Shown in pieces: positions 28,335 to 35,807 of a stretch of DNA of 64,000 nt. Source of the DNA: Chitinophaga filiformis (GTDB lineage: Bacteria > Bacteroidota > Bacteroidia > Chitinophagales > Chitinophagaceae); contig NZ_JAKIRP010000001.1 of the NCBI RefSeq assembly GCF_021646545.1, positions 1,054,001 through 1,118,000 on the forward strand, in the 5' to 3' direction. The notes beneath the pieces are model-generated. The model did no database searches. It was not told the DNA's origin and was given only the letters and a program-made list of their open reading frames with translations. Position 1 is the first letter of the stretch. The number at the start of each line of letters is the position of its first letter. A program made the position numbers and the translations under genes.

Positions 28335-28457
28335 TTAAACTTGTATTTGTACTAACTGACTATTTTGATCTACTCCGTCATTTGGGTTTGTTTGCGATGT
28401 GTTACCTAGTGTTTGATAGTAGTGGCCGTTTATTAAAAGCAGGCTATCAAACACGCG
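28335..28457 (-). pseudogene. C-terminal remnant of a further peptide paralogue
   Basis: On the - strand, an open stretch with no start codon encodes a tail containing FDSLLLINGHYYQTLGNTSQ and ending in DQNSQLVQIQV before a stop at 28335. This matches the C-terminal signature of members 1-4 (SLLQIGxFxYQTxGNTSQT, GDQNS). The leader and the cysteine region are missing, because the 3' end of peptide 4 lies directly upstream in another frame. It is best explained as the remains of a tandem duplicate that lost its 5' half by deletion or recombination. Confidence 0.72.
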
Positions 28458-28459
28458 AT

Positions 28460-28825
28460 TTAACTGACCAGTACGGAAATGCTTTTTTGATCACCTGCTT
28501 GACCGGCTGTTAGTGAAGTATTACCTTGAGTTTGGTAATCAAACCCACCGATTGGGTGTGAACTTTTGACAGCAAAGAAACCAGTTGTTGTGTCGGTGGC
28601 AGCAGTAGCCGTACAACTCATGACTGCTTCTACCTCAGGCCAACAACTAATGACCGGTTGTCCAGCATCTTGGTCAGCTCCGGAAGAAGTGTCACCGAAG
28701 GCTCTCAATGTTTCACTGTTGACTCTTTTTCCACTTAATGTATCCGGAACTACAGCAGCTATAACAGCGGATGCTGCTATGAGAATAAGGCCTAGTGATG
28801 TGTTTTTGATAGATATTTTTTTCAT
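28460..28825 (-). CDS. Small exported peptide, family member 4
   Basis: A 121-residue paralogue. The start at 28825 is chosen over the upstream in-frame ATG at 28846 because it restores the family's MKKISIKN leader. It has a shortened hydrophobic core (SLGLILIAASAVIAAVVP), GKRVNSETLR, GADQDA, the conserved Cys in ISC and SCTATAATDTTTGFF, and YQTQGNTSLTAGQAGDQKS. It is the first gene of the four-peptide array, with the shared promoter element at 28871-28902. Confidence 0.8.
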   Translation of the reverse strand: MKKISIKNTSLGLILIAASAVIAAVVPDTLSGKRVNSETLRAFGDTSSGADQDAGQPVISCWPEVEAVMSCTATAATDTTTGFFAVKSSHPIGGFDYQTQGNTSLTAGQAGDQKSISVLVS

Positions 28826-28870
28826 AAGTAAGATTAGGATGGTCACGGGAATGGGATATATCGTTGTTTT

Positions 28871-28902
28871 AAGTTAGCTGTTTGCAGTGCACTTTTCCTG
28901 CC
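28871..28902 (-). promoter_or_regulatory. Shared promoter element, peptide gene 4 (diverged copy)
   Basis: On the - strand, GGCAGGAAAAGTGCA (28902-28888), then 10 nt, then CTAACTTAAAA (from 28877). It differs at four positions from the TGCAGAAAAAATGCA of the other two promoters but keeps the spacing and the CTAACTT box. Confidence 0.55.
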
Positions 28903-29055
28903 TTTATTTATAAGTATACTATAATACATATTCATTATGACGGTTCATTTGTAAGGCTATCCATTTTATGTAGCGCGACGAATCGCTGTACACTATAAAC
29001 ACGGTGGAAATATCAATTCATATATTTGTTGAAGCCCTGCCAAGTGATGGTCTAG

Positions 29056-29090
29056 TGCAGAAAAAATGCACCACGCAATCCTAATTTGAA
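29056..29090 (+). promoter_or_regulatory. Shared promoter element, DUF4221-like operon
   Basis: TGCAGAAAAAATGCA (29056-29070) is followed after 10 nt by CTAATTTGAA (29081-29090). It is identical in the 15-bp element to the copy upstream of peptide gene 1, but drives the opposite strand. The start codon lies 43 nt downstream of the box. Confidence 0.65.
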
Positions 29091-29132
29091 TGTGTTCGTA
29101 AAGCAAACATTTTTAGATATAAAATCAATATA

Positions 29133-30335
29133 ATGAAAAGTGAAAGTAACAAAATTAGCGGTTTGGAACAGCTAGTGATGCTCCTTGTTATCTGTTTGCT
29201 GTTCATAGGCTGTGGTGAAAGAAAAGAAGTGGCGAAAGCAGTTTATAAATATACAGATCCTGTATATGGAGATCTTGGATTGAAGCCAGTTGGGGATACA
29301 TTGCATTTCACATTAGATGAGCATACATCCCAGCGTATAGATGCATTAAATTTATTTAATGATCATTCAAATGTCTATATGTCGTTTTACGACCGCGGTT
29401 CGAAGTCGCTTAACATTTATGATTTTTATTCTGGTAAGTTAATAAAAAACGTTTCTTTGCGCACCTGGATTAAAAGTGGTAAACTTGATAAGGCGAGTAT
29501 ATTTGTGAAGTGCTTTGATAGCATATACGTTACTACTTTGAGCTCATTATACCTTTTGGATAGTGCAGGTGTAGTAAAAGGTAGGCTCGAATCTCCGGAG
29601 GATATATCCAGGAGACCATACGTTACCAGCACTTCTCCAGTAGTTTTTAAAGATAGTCTCGTGTATATGTGTATAAAACCGTCAATTGATGATAAATCAC
29701 TGAAAGCACAAAGGGAGTGGAGTCCTTTATATGAAATTGACTTGAAAAATAAAAAGAAAACCCCATATTATTCTCTTCCGGAGGTTTATCAAAATAATTT
29801 ACTAGGTTATTCATTTGTGGATTATGGTTACTGTGTAAATAATAAAGGAAACTTCGTATTTAGTTTCGCGGCAGATCCTAATCTATATGAAACTAATTTA
29901 ACTGATTATCATGTCGCTTATTTTGGCAGAAGTAAGTTTCAGAAAGAGGATATTGAGCCCGTTTCCAAAGAGCAGCTTAGGAAAGAAGATGGCTATAAAG
30001 TATATTCTTTACGTGATTCCTATGGTGAAGTTTTATTCGATCCCCACAGGAAAAGGTACCTCAGATTGGCAAAACAAAAAATGACGGAAGCGGATTTTGA
30101 CTCGAAAAAGGGCCGGAAGAAGAGAAGTGTTATGGTCTTTGATGAGAATTTTAAGATAATTGGTGAAACCATGCTTGGCGAAGGAATTTCTTTTAGTTTC
30201 CTGCTTTTTTTAAATGATGGATCGATCTATACCAGGACGAAATATGAAGACAAGAAAGCCTTACATTTTGTACGGTTGGCCTATACCGATGATAATACTC
30301 AAATGCCGTTAACCCACATGTCAAACAAAGAATAA
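29133..30335 (+). CDS. DUF4221-like lipoprotein, probable beta-propeller
   Basis: Predicted lipoprotein of 400 residues with an N-terminal hydrophobic signal and lipobox Cys27 (LLFIGCGERK). The mature part has repeating short beta segments of the type 'SLNIYDFYSGKLIKNV', 'SLYLLDSAGVVKGRL' and 'VMVFDENFKIIGE', typical of six-bladed TolB-like propellers such as DUF4221 and BF3164 lipoproteins of Bacteroidota. Such lipoproteins often lie beside small secreted peptides, which fits this locus. The gene is first in a three-gene operon. Its TAA stop overlaps the next ATG (TAATG at 30333-30337). Fold confident by eye; the DUF number is my best recollection; function unknown. Confidence 0.75.
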   Translation: MKSESNKISGLEQLVMLLVICLLFIGCGERKEVAKAVYKYTDPVYGDLGLKPVGDTLHFTLDEHTSQRIDALNLFNDHSNVYMSFYDRGSKSLNIYDFYSGKLIKNVSLRTWIKSGKLDKASIFVKCFDSIYVTTLSSLYLLDSAGVVKGRLESPEDISRRPYVTSTSPVVFKDSLVYMCIKPSIDDKSLKAQREWSPLYEIDLKNKKKTPYYSLPEVYQNNLLGYSFVDYGYCVNNKGNFVFSFAADPNLYETNLTDYHVAYFGRSKFQKEDIEPVSKEQLRKEDGYKVYSLRDSYGEVLFDPHRKRYLRLAKQKMTEADFDSKKGRKKRSVMVFDENFKIIGETMLGEGISFSFLLFLNDGSIYTRTKYEDKKALHFVRLAYTDDNTQMPLTHMSNKE

Positions 30336-30874
30336 TGAAAAGCTATTCCATTCAAAATGCTATTGTCATTTTATCTATAACAATATTTTCTTGTGCTAAG
30401 CCAGATGTCAGCAAAAGAAGCGTTCAAATGATAACTGAAGAAACAGAAAAGGATTCGATATTTAAGAGTCTTATAAATGTTGTAAACGGCGCAATCGTCC
30501 AGGCGGAAGTTAATGATTCGCTCGCCTTCCTGATATTGCCTATTGAGGCTAGTTGTCCAAGTTGCCGGGAGAAGACTATTGATAGTATTCTTAAGCACAA
30601 GGAGAACTTATTGGAGCTCCATTACATCATCATCAGTGCAAATGGAGGGAAAGCAACCGTTAATAAATATTTCCAGGAGCAACATGGTGAGTTGCCAGTA
30701 ATTGAGAATAAATTGATCTTAGACAGCTCTAATCAATCTTATCGTCTAGGTCTGGTCATTGATAGACCTACAATTTATTATACACACAATCGTAAGGCCT
30801 ATAAGAAAGTAAGTGCGATCCCGGTAACTGTGAGAGATGATTTAAGGGAGTTTTTTTCAGGATCAAGAAAGTAA
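30335..30874 (+). CDS. Thioredoxin-like lipoprotein with CPSC motif
   Basis: A 179-residue predicted lipoprotein with lipobox Cys20 (ITIFSCAK). A short thioredoxin-like domain carries ILPIEASCPSCREKTIDSIL (C74, C77 in CPSC). The segment LELHYIIISANGG would be the next strand, and RLGLVIDRPTIYYTHN has the cis-Pro position (DRPT). It is shorter than TlpA proteins and may be a redox partner dedicated to the neighbouring peptides. It is translationally coupled to the gene before (TAATG) and lies 5 nt before the phosphatase-like gene. This order mirrors, as split genes, the thioredoxin-phosphatase fusion at 23913-26516. Confidence 0.75.
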   Translation: MKSYSIQNAIVILSITIFSCAKPDVSKRSVQMITEETEKDSIFKSLINVVNGAIVQAEVNDSLAFLILPIEASCPSCREKTIDSILKHKENLLELHYIIISANGGKATVNKYFQEQHGELPVIENKLILDSSNQSYRLGLVIDRPTIYYTHNRKAYKKVSAIPVTVRDDLREFFSGSRK

Positions 30875-30879
30875 GACGT

Positions 30880-31785
30880 ATGCCCGAAAAAGTAGAAATA
30901 TCATTGCAAATACCGCATACCGATCCCGCAAAACAACATCGATTCTTTTCGCTGCGCTTAAAGCGTGAACTTGCAGATGAGATGAGTGTCTTTGAAAGGA
31001 ATAAAAATATATTCGTGGTGTCGGACATCGGCGGGAACTTTCGGAATTTATGTAGAATATTGGGACGCGCAAGGGTCATAGATAAACAGCTTAATTGGAT
31101 TTTTGAGAATGGGCATTTAGTTATATTGGGCAATTGCCTCAATGATAGTGACGATGTCCTTGAGTGTCTTTGGCTGATCTATTCCCTGGAGGAAAAGGCA
31201 AAGAAAAATGAAGGATATGTGCATTTCATTTGGGGAAATAATGAATTGGAAAATATTAACGGTGATTGGCGATTCCGACATCCCAGGTATGCGAAGTCTG
31301 AAAATGTCAGACCCGGCGCATCTACCGCCTTGTATGATGGAAGTAACGAATTATGGCGTTGGCTGAAAACAAAAAATCTTGTTGAGAAGATAGGACATAC
31401 ATTGTTTGTACATGGCAGTATTTCTCTCAGGCTGCTTTACAGCACTAAAACCATTGAAGATATCAATGGCCTGGCTAAGACGGCCAGCAGACCTAAAAAG
31501 TTATTTAAAGCTCCTGTTGTAAGTGATATTTTTGATATTCCGGACGGTATTGAAAGTGAGGTGATAAAGGACAACGAAAGGCGAATCAATTATATATTGA
31601 GGCATTTCCATGTAAAAAGGATAGTGACTGGTTATCAGTCAGCCGAAAAAGTAGATCTTTTTTACAATGCGAAGGTTATTAATGTTCATACTGATCATAC
31701 AAGTGAACAGTCTCAGGGCCTGTTGATAAAAGGCCGTCATCTTTTTAGGATCCAGCATAGTGGAAAATCAGAAAAGCTCTCCTAG
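30880..31785 (+). CDS. Catalytically dead metallophosphatase paralogue (pseudophosphatase)
   Basis: A 301-residue protein clearly related to the C-terminal domain of the fusion at 23913-26516. Shared segments include the opening FSLRLKRELADEMSVFERN, ECLWLIYSLEEKA, GYVHFI, WLKTKNLVEKIG and VINVHT. The metal and phosphate motifs have decayed: SDIGGN (49-53), GNCLNDSD instead of GDxxDRGD (N85, N88, S90), GNNE instead of GNHE (N121 for His), HGS for HGG, and GYQ instead of GHT (Y252). Nearly all metal ligands are gone while the fold-determining segments remain, so it is likely a binding or regulatory pseudoenzyme. No signal peptide is seen, unlike the fusion. It closes the DUF4221 operon, with its stop codon inside the palindrome at 31764-31803. 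Confidence 0.8.
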   Translation: MPEKVEISLQIPHTDPAKQHRFFSLRLKRELADEMSVFERNKNIFVVSDIGGNFRNLCRILGRARVIDKQLNWIFENGHLVILGNCLNDSDDVLECLWLIYSLEEKAKKNEGYVHFIWGNNELENINGDWRFRHPRYAKSENVRPGASTALYDGSNELWRWLKTKNLVEKIGHTLFVHGSISLRLLYSTKTIEDINGLAKTASRPKKLFKAPVVSDIFDIPDGIESEVIKDNERRINYILRHFHVKRIVTGYQSAEKVDLFYNAKVINVHTDHTSEQSQGLLIKGRHLFRIQHSGKSEKLS

Positions 31786-31803
31786 GAGAGCTTTTCTGAT
31801 TTT
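31764..31803. terminator. 40-bp perfect palindrome between convergent operons
   Basis: Positions 31764-31783 are the exact reverse complement of 31784-31803, centred on CCTAGG. The palindrome includes the last codons and the TAG stop of the pseudophosphatase gene and ends in TTTT on either strand. It probably acts as a bidirectional terminator for the + operon (29133-31785) and the - operon (35111-31833). Confidence 0.8.
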
Positions 31804-31832
31804 GTACGATAGGTGAACTAGCGTGTGCGATG

Positions 31833-32618
31833 TTAACTTAATATACTTGCGTTACACCAGTCCACGAACGTTAAGCCATATTTAGATAGTACATTTGAAA
31901 GTTCCTCATCAAGGCAGTCGAAATTCTTTATTGCCAATTTGGTAATCACACCATTATTAACAATGCCATAGTAAATATGATCACTGGATCGTAGTGCAAA
32001 CCCATTTTTAACGAAGGCTGCATTGGAGAGTACAATATTACCTTTATCCGCAATACCGGTAAAGCCGCAGAAATCTTCAAATGGAATTCCAAGGCGATAA
32101 TTCCAGGTCAGATCTCTGATATGATAAGATGAATATCCCCATAGATTATTATTTTCATCTGGAGCATTTATGATAGACTCTATTATTGCCGTTGTTTCTT
32201 GTATCTGCTCGATATTTGAAAGTGGGAGAAATTCGAACTGTAACCACTCATCATGTGAAAGGTGCAATGTGAAATCATTAAATGCCTGCGCTGCGTCAGT
32301 AGTTATAATTTGCTCCCGCGGTACCAAGGTAGGCACAAGGAATTTATTGGGATCCACAATACTATCCGGTGGGAGCACGTATAACTGAACCTTAGCAGAA
32401 CGGAAGTAATTACCTGAACGCAGAGTTTCAACTTTCACAATTCGCCAGCGTGTATTTTCAATATCTAATATAGTGGGTTTATTGAACTGCTCTGGTAAAG
32501 GAAAGTCATTAAGTGCATGGTTATTGATCACTGCCTTACTTTCTGCATGAACGAGCGTGACGTTTACTTTTTTTTGAAACAGTGTAGAAGCTGAGTCTAC
32601 CATTAATAGTATATTCAT
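31833..32618 (-). CDS. Unknown protein coupled to the kinase-LanC gene
   Basis: A 261-residue protein with no signal peptide or membrane segment and no family I recognise. Mixed alpha/beta character is suggested by segments such as TRWRIVKVETLRSGNYFRSAK and WNYRLGIPFEDFCGF. The C-terminus holds NFDCLDEELSNVL and TFVDWCNASILS. Its start overlaps the stop of the kinase-LanC gene by 4 nt (32615-32618), so the two products are made together and probably act together. It could supply the missing step of the pathway (for example lyase, immunity or substrate delivery), but nothing in the sequence proves this. Confidence 0.72.
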   Translation of the reverse strand: MNILLMVDSASTLFQKKVNVTLVHAESKAVINNHALNDFPLPEQFNKPTILDIENTRWRIVKVETLRSGNYFRSAKVQLYVLPPDSIVDPNKFLVPTLVPREQIITTDAAQAFNDFTLHLSHDEWLQFEFLPLSNIEQIQETTAIIESIINAPDENNNLWGYSSYHIRDLTWNYRLGIPFEDFCGFTGIADKGNIVLSNAAFVKNGFALRSSDHIYYGIVNNGVITKLAIKNFDCLDEELSNVLSKYGLTFVDWCNASILS

Positions 32619-34837
32619 ACACTTTGCGTTTGTGTAATGAGGTTTGGAGTTTGAATGGCCGCTTCGGAGTGATGAAATGGAGACATTGGAAACCCAATTC
32701 TATCTGGATAGCAAAATCTCAGCAGAAAGTGAAGAATTCCACTATTTCCAGTCGCAAAACTGGCAACTGGTTGTTTTTCGTGCTCTGTCAGCCAGTAAGG
32801 GCCATTTTTAAGGTGAATTTTCTGTAGGTGCATTATATGCTGAGCTATCCAGTCAGCTCTTTGCAGCCAAACAGGGTCATTGAAAGTTTGGTATGCCTCC
32901 AGATATACTTCTCCTAAACCGCTTAAGCCGTTTGCCTGGCTGAGGCCATTATTAACTCCTTTTTCTTTGTGAGCGTTTAGTATTTTGGTGGCAAATTTCT
33001 GATGCTCAGCGTCCTGGGTTAAGGCATAAGCTTTAATAAAAGAGAGTGCAATACCAGCAGCCCCAAGCGCCCACCATGTATTAGAACTATGCTTCTTTTT
33101 GCCGGAATTTGATGGCCAATAGACTGACTCTTTATTTTGCTTCGCGCTTTTGCTTAGCCACTTTAGTCCTCTGAGTGCTGCTGCAAGTGCCTGTTTATCA
33201 TTATACACTTGGGTATATTCTAACAGGAAGTATACAATGCCTGAAATACCTATTAAAAATCCCTTTGCGACTTTCTTTTTCTTGCTCTTAGGAGACGTTA
33301 TCCACGAGCCGTCTTCCTGCTGTTGAGAAAGCAGCTGTTGTACATAGCTGTGTGTTCTTTCCCGAAGTTGCTTGTCCGTAATGACAGGATCACACATTAT
33401 ATTGGCAAGCCCCTGGCCGGATATGCCGTTAAGAATATCAAGGCCCTTATTGTCTTTATCCAATAATTTCTGTATCCAATCGACATACTTCGGTTGAAAT
33501 TCGAGTAATTCTGATTGTATAGCATTGGTAATAGTTGCAGCAATACCAGCTGCTCCAAAGTGTAAACCGGGAGAGGAGCTGATTTTCTTATCAATATATT
33601 TTTGCTGAATCAGATCAAGACCCTTTTGTATGAAGGGTAGCGTCGTATCTATATTAATACCAACAGACTTAGCCGTACTCAGCATGTAAATTACTCCAGC
33701 GGCTCCCTGATTGAAACTGCCAAACCAGGATTTGCTAATCTTCTCGTTATCCTTAGCTGGTTCTTTGCCATTATCAGCGAACCATCCTTTGTCAGGGTCT
33801 GCAAGCCATGGGCTGCTATACGTTGCAATTGACTGTTGCACGGCGTCTAGTATCTCCTGTCTGCTGTATTGATAAGGCTGGCTTTGGCCTCTTTGACTTT
33901 TAGTTTGGGATGTTGATTTATATTCCTGTATGACCTTCCTGATAGCATCTAATGTTGGACGGTTCTCCACTACAGGGTCCATACACAGCGCAACAATGTT
34001 GGCTATCTTTTGGTCAGGAATAAAGAAGTTAATTCTTTTAACAAACTCAGTGTGATACATATCCACAATTTTACCAGGGGATATATGTGTCCACATCTGG
34101 AAGATAATAGCACCCAACGCAAAGATGTCTTCTTCTGCAGTAGGTGTCAATGTAGCTATTTGCTGTGGAGACATGAAGCCATGTGTGCCTAACTGAAACG
34201 GCGGAGATGGAAATTGCCGGTCAAGCGAATAGCTTAACTCCAGATCTATCAGCGCTATTTTCCCTCCTGGAGTGATCATGAAGTTGTTAGAAGACGCATC
34301 CCTGTGTACTACCTGATGTTTGTGAAGTACTTCCAGCAGATCAATTATTTTCAACAGATATCCCAGGAATTTCTGTCCCAGCCTATTCCTCGTAATCAGA
34401 CCATCTCTCAAGTCTTTGCTGTGTTTCCTGAATGCATGTACAAGAGATTCTCCTTTGATATGTTCAATCACCAGGTAATAGTTGCCATTTTCTTCGAAAC
34501 TTCCCAGATAACGGGGAACACGTACTTTGCCATGAAGTTTCTCATGTAATTCCTTTTGCCAGACAAGGCGGTCCTTTATATCGCGGCCATGTTTATCTGT
34601 ACTGTCACCTAGCGTACCCTCCTTAATAACGCAGGTGCCAAAGTTGAACAGTCCCTTAATATAGATACACTTCATTACATCATTCTTGCGGTTCTCTTTG
34701 AGGCTCTTGTAAATGATATAATTGAAGCCGATACGTTTGCCGCTTTTCTTCTCAACTTTTCCTTTCGGAGCTTCTTCTACAACGTTTTCTTCCGCTTCTA
34801 AGTTGACAATCGTGGTGATACTTTTATCTTCCTGCAT
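32615..34837 (-). CDS. Protein kinase fused to a LanC-like toroid (LanKC-like, no lyase domain)
   Basis: A 740-residue fusion related to class III/IV lanthionine synthetases. Residues 1-35 are disordered and charged. The protein-kinase domain (about 38-305) shows Lys72 in VIKEG, HRDASSNN (H178, R179, D180, N185), IDLE (198-200) in place of DFG, GTHGFMSPQQ, and ENRPTLDAI. The C-terminal domain (about 370-715) has seven GxxG turns (QGAAGVIY, FGAAGIAA, NGISGQGL, IGISGIVY, LGAAGIAL, NGLSGLGE, TGNSGILH), the mark of the LanC alpha/alpha toroid. The Cys-Cys-His zinc ligands of LanC/LanM cyclases are absent (WALG and ANGLSG at those places), as in class III enzymes. The N-terminal phosphothreonine-lyase domain of LanKC/LanL is missing. 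The start at 34837 lies 19 nt after the HTH gene; the longer frame to 34969 would overlap that gene. Predicted to phosphorylate, and perhaps bind or cyclise, peptides. Confidence 0.85.
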   Translation of the reverse strand: MQEDKSITTIVNLEAEENVVEEAPKGKVEKKSGKRIGFNYIIYKSLKENRKNDVMKCIYIKGLFNFGTCVIKEGTLGDSTDKHGRDIKDRLVWQKELHEKLHGKVRVPRYLGSFEENGNYYLVIEHIKGESLVHAFRKHSKDLRDGLITRNRLGQKFLGYLLKIIDLLEVLHKHQVVHRDASSNNFMITPGGKIALIDLELSYSLDRQFPSPPFQLGTHGFMSPQQIATLTPTAEEDIFALGAIIFQMWTHISPGKIVDMYHTEFVKRINFFIPDQKIANIVALCMDPVVENRPTLDAIRKVIQEYKSTSQTKSQRGQSQPYQYSRQEILDAVQQSIATYSSPWLADPDKGWFADNGKEPAKDNEKISKSWFGSFNQGAAGVIYMLSTAKSVGINIDTTLPFIQKGLDLIQQKYIDKKISSSPGLHFGAAGIAATITNAIQSELLEFQPKYVDWIQKLLDKDNKGLDILNGISGQGLANIMCDPVITDKQLRERTHSYVQQLLSQQQEDGSWITSPKSKKKKVAKGFLIGISGIVYFLLEYTQVYNDKQALAAALRGLKWLSKSAKQNKESVYWPSNSGKKKHSSNTWWALGAAGIALSFIKAYALTQDAEHQKFATKILNAHKEKGVNNGLSQANGLSGLGEVYLEAYQTFNDPVWLQRADWIAQHIMHLQKIHLKNGPYWLTEHEKQPVASFATGNSGILHFLLRFCYPDRIGFPMSPFHHSEAAIQTPNLITQTQSV

Positions 34838-34856
34838 ATAAATGGTTTGAGGGTCT

Positions 34857-35111
34857 TTAGATATTAATTTCTTCTCCTTCTTCCTTAAAAGCACACATTG
34901 CCATAAAACGGCCTTCCGTCTCATAATAATAGCTCTGTCGGGAAGAACAATACTTAATCGGTGCCCCATATTCTTTCATCAGATTCAGATAATCAAACAG
35001 GCTTCTTCTTGACATGCCCAGCCTGTGTGCTAATTGATCAGGGGTTCCTGTTCCTTTAATGCGGATGAGATTATCTATATGTTTAAGGCGATATAAAATG
35101 TCGATTGTCAT
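34857..35111 (-). CDS. Small winged-helix DNA-binding protein (HTH_11-like)
   Basis: An 84-residue protein. The N-terminal 60 residues form a winged helix-turn-helix: ILYRLKHIDNLIRIKGTGT, then PDQLAHRLGMSRRSLFDYLN (recognition helix), and a wing IKYCSSRQSYYYE. This is the DeoR/HTH_11-type domain used by many small Bacteroidota regulators. It is the first gene of the kinase-LanC operon, ending 19 nt before that gene, so it probably autoregulates the operon or controls the nearby peptide genes. Effector unknown. Confidence 0.8.
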   Translation of the reverse strand: MTIDILYRLKHIDNLIRIKGTGTPDQLAHRLGMSRRSLFDYLNLMKEYGAPIKYCSSRQSYYYETEGRFMAMCAFKEEGEEINI

Positions 35112-35807
35112 ATGATTGATTAGTTATTATTTATGATGGAATAGGTTTATGAACATCGGTTATGGCAGAGCAGAAAAAATGGTAGCATATTCTCTTCCAG
35201 CTCAGATCAGTGCAGGCATACCAGTCCATAAATGGGGGGCTGTTTAGCTAGTTTATAGTTGCAAAGGCCTTCGCAGCTTTCCGTAGGTGACAGGATAGCT
35301 GTGTGGGATATAAGTATGCACATGCTGATCTGTATTGTCCCTTCTTAAAAGGCGATTCTGTATTTGGGTCACCATATAAAGAATGTATGGTTAAATAAAA
35401 AGTAACAACGTCTGATTATGTTGTGGGCTAACGGGGTGGAAATACTATTCCTCGCCCGATGGGCTTAGCATGATGGTCATAAGCTGTTACTTGGTCCGGT
35501 TAGAAATGTACAATGGTAATAACAGGGTTAAAATACTCTTCCGTTGGGTTCTCGATTCGTCTATAGGCTGAATTCTTTACTGTCGCAATATTAAAGTTAG
35601 GTTAATAATTGTTTCACAAATTATCCGCGGAGGCATATTTACTTATCCTCGATAGGCATTTTCGCAGTCATTTTTTGTTCGAACTACTGAAGATGGTCTT
35701 TTTCACTAATGCTCCGCCGTATCTATTAACCTCACGCGCAGATAAAGCGGTAAATTAATAATCGTATCGGGAACATTGAACATTCTTAACCTTGTAAACT
35801 CATTTGC
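35112..35807. other. Long intergenic region between the kinase operon and peptide gene 5
   Basis: About 700 nt with no ORF I can support. It must hold the divergent promoters of the kinase-LanC operon and peptide gene 5. A GCAGAAAAAATG core like that of the shared promoter element occurs at 35170-35181 but without the CTAAYTT box at the right distance. An imperfect inverted pair, GATCAG...GCATAC (35205-35221) and GTATGC...CTGATC (35315-35331), brackets a 90-nt segment and could form a leader structure. Confidence 0.4.

Noticed and set aside
27016..28825. Reading the repeated peptide genes as a CRISPR or tandem DNA repeat array.
   Set aside because: The units are about 360-nt coding frames of unequal spacing with protein-level conservation, not short direct repeats with spacers.
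35161..35190. A GCAGAAAAAATG core like the shared promoter element, upstream of the kinase-LanC operon.
   Set aside because: The second half-site (TGCA) and the CTAAYTT box at 10 nt are missing in both orientations, so it may be chance.
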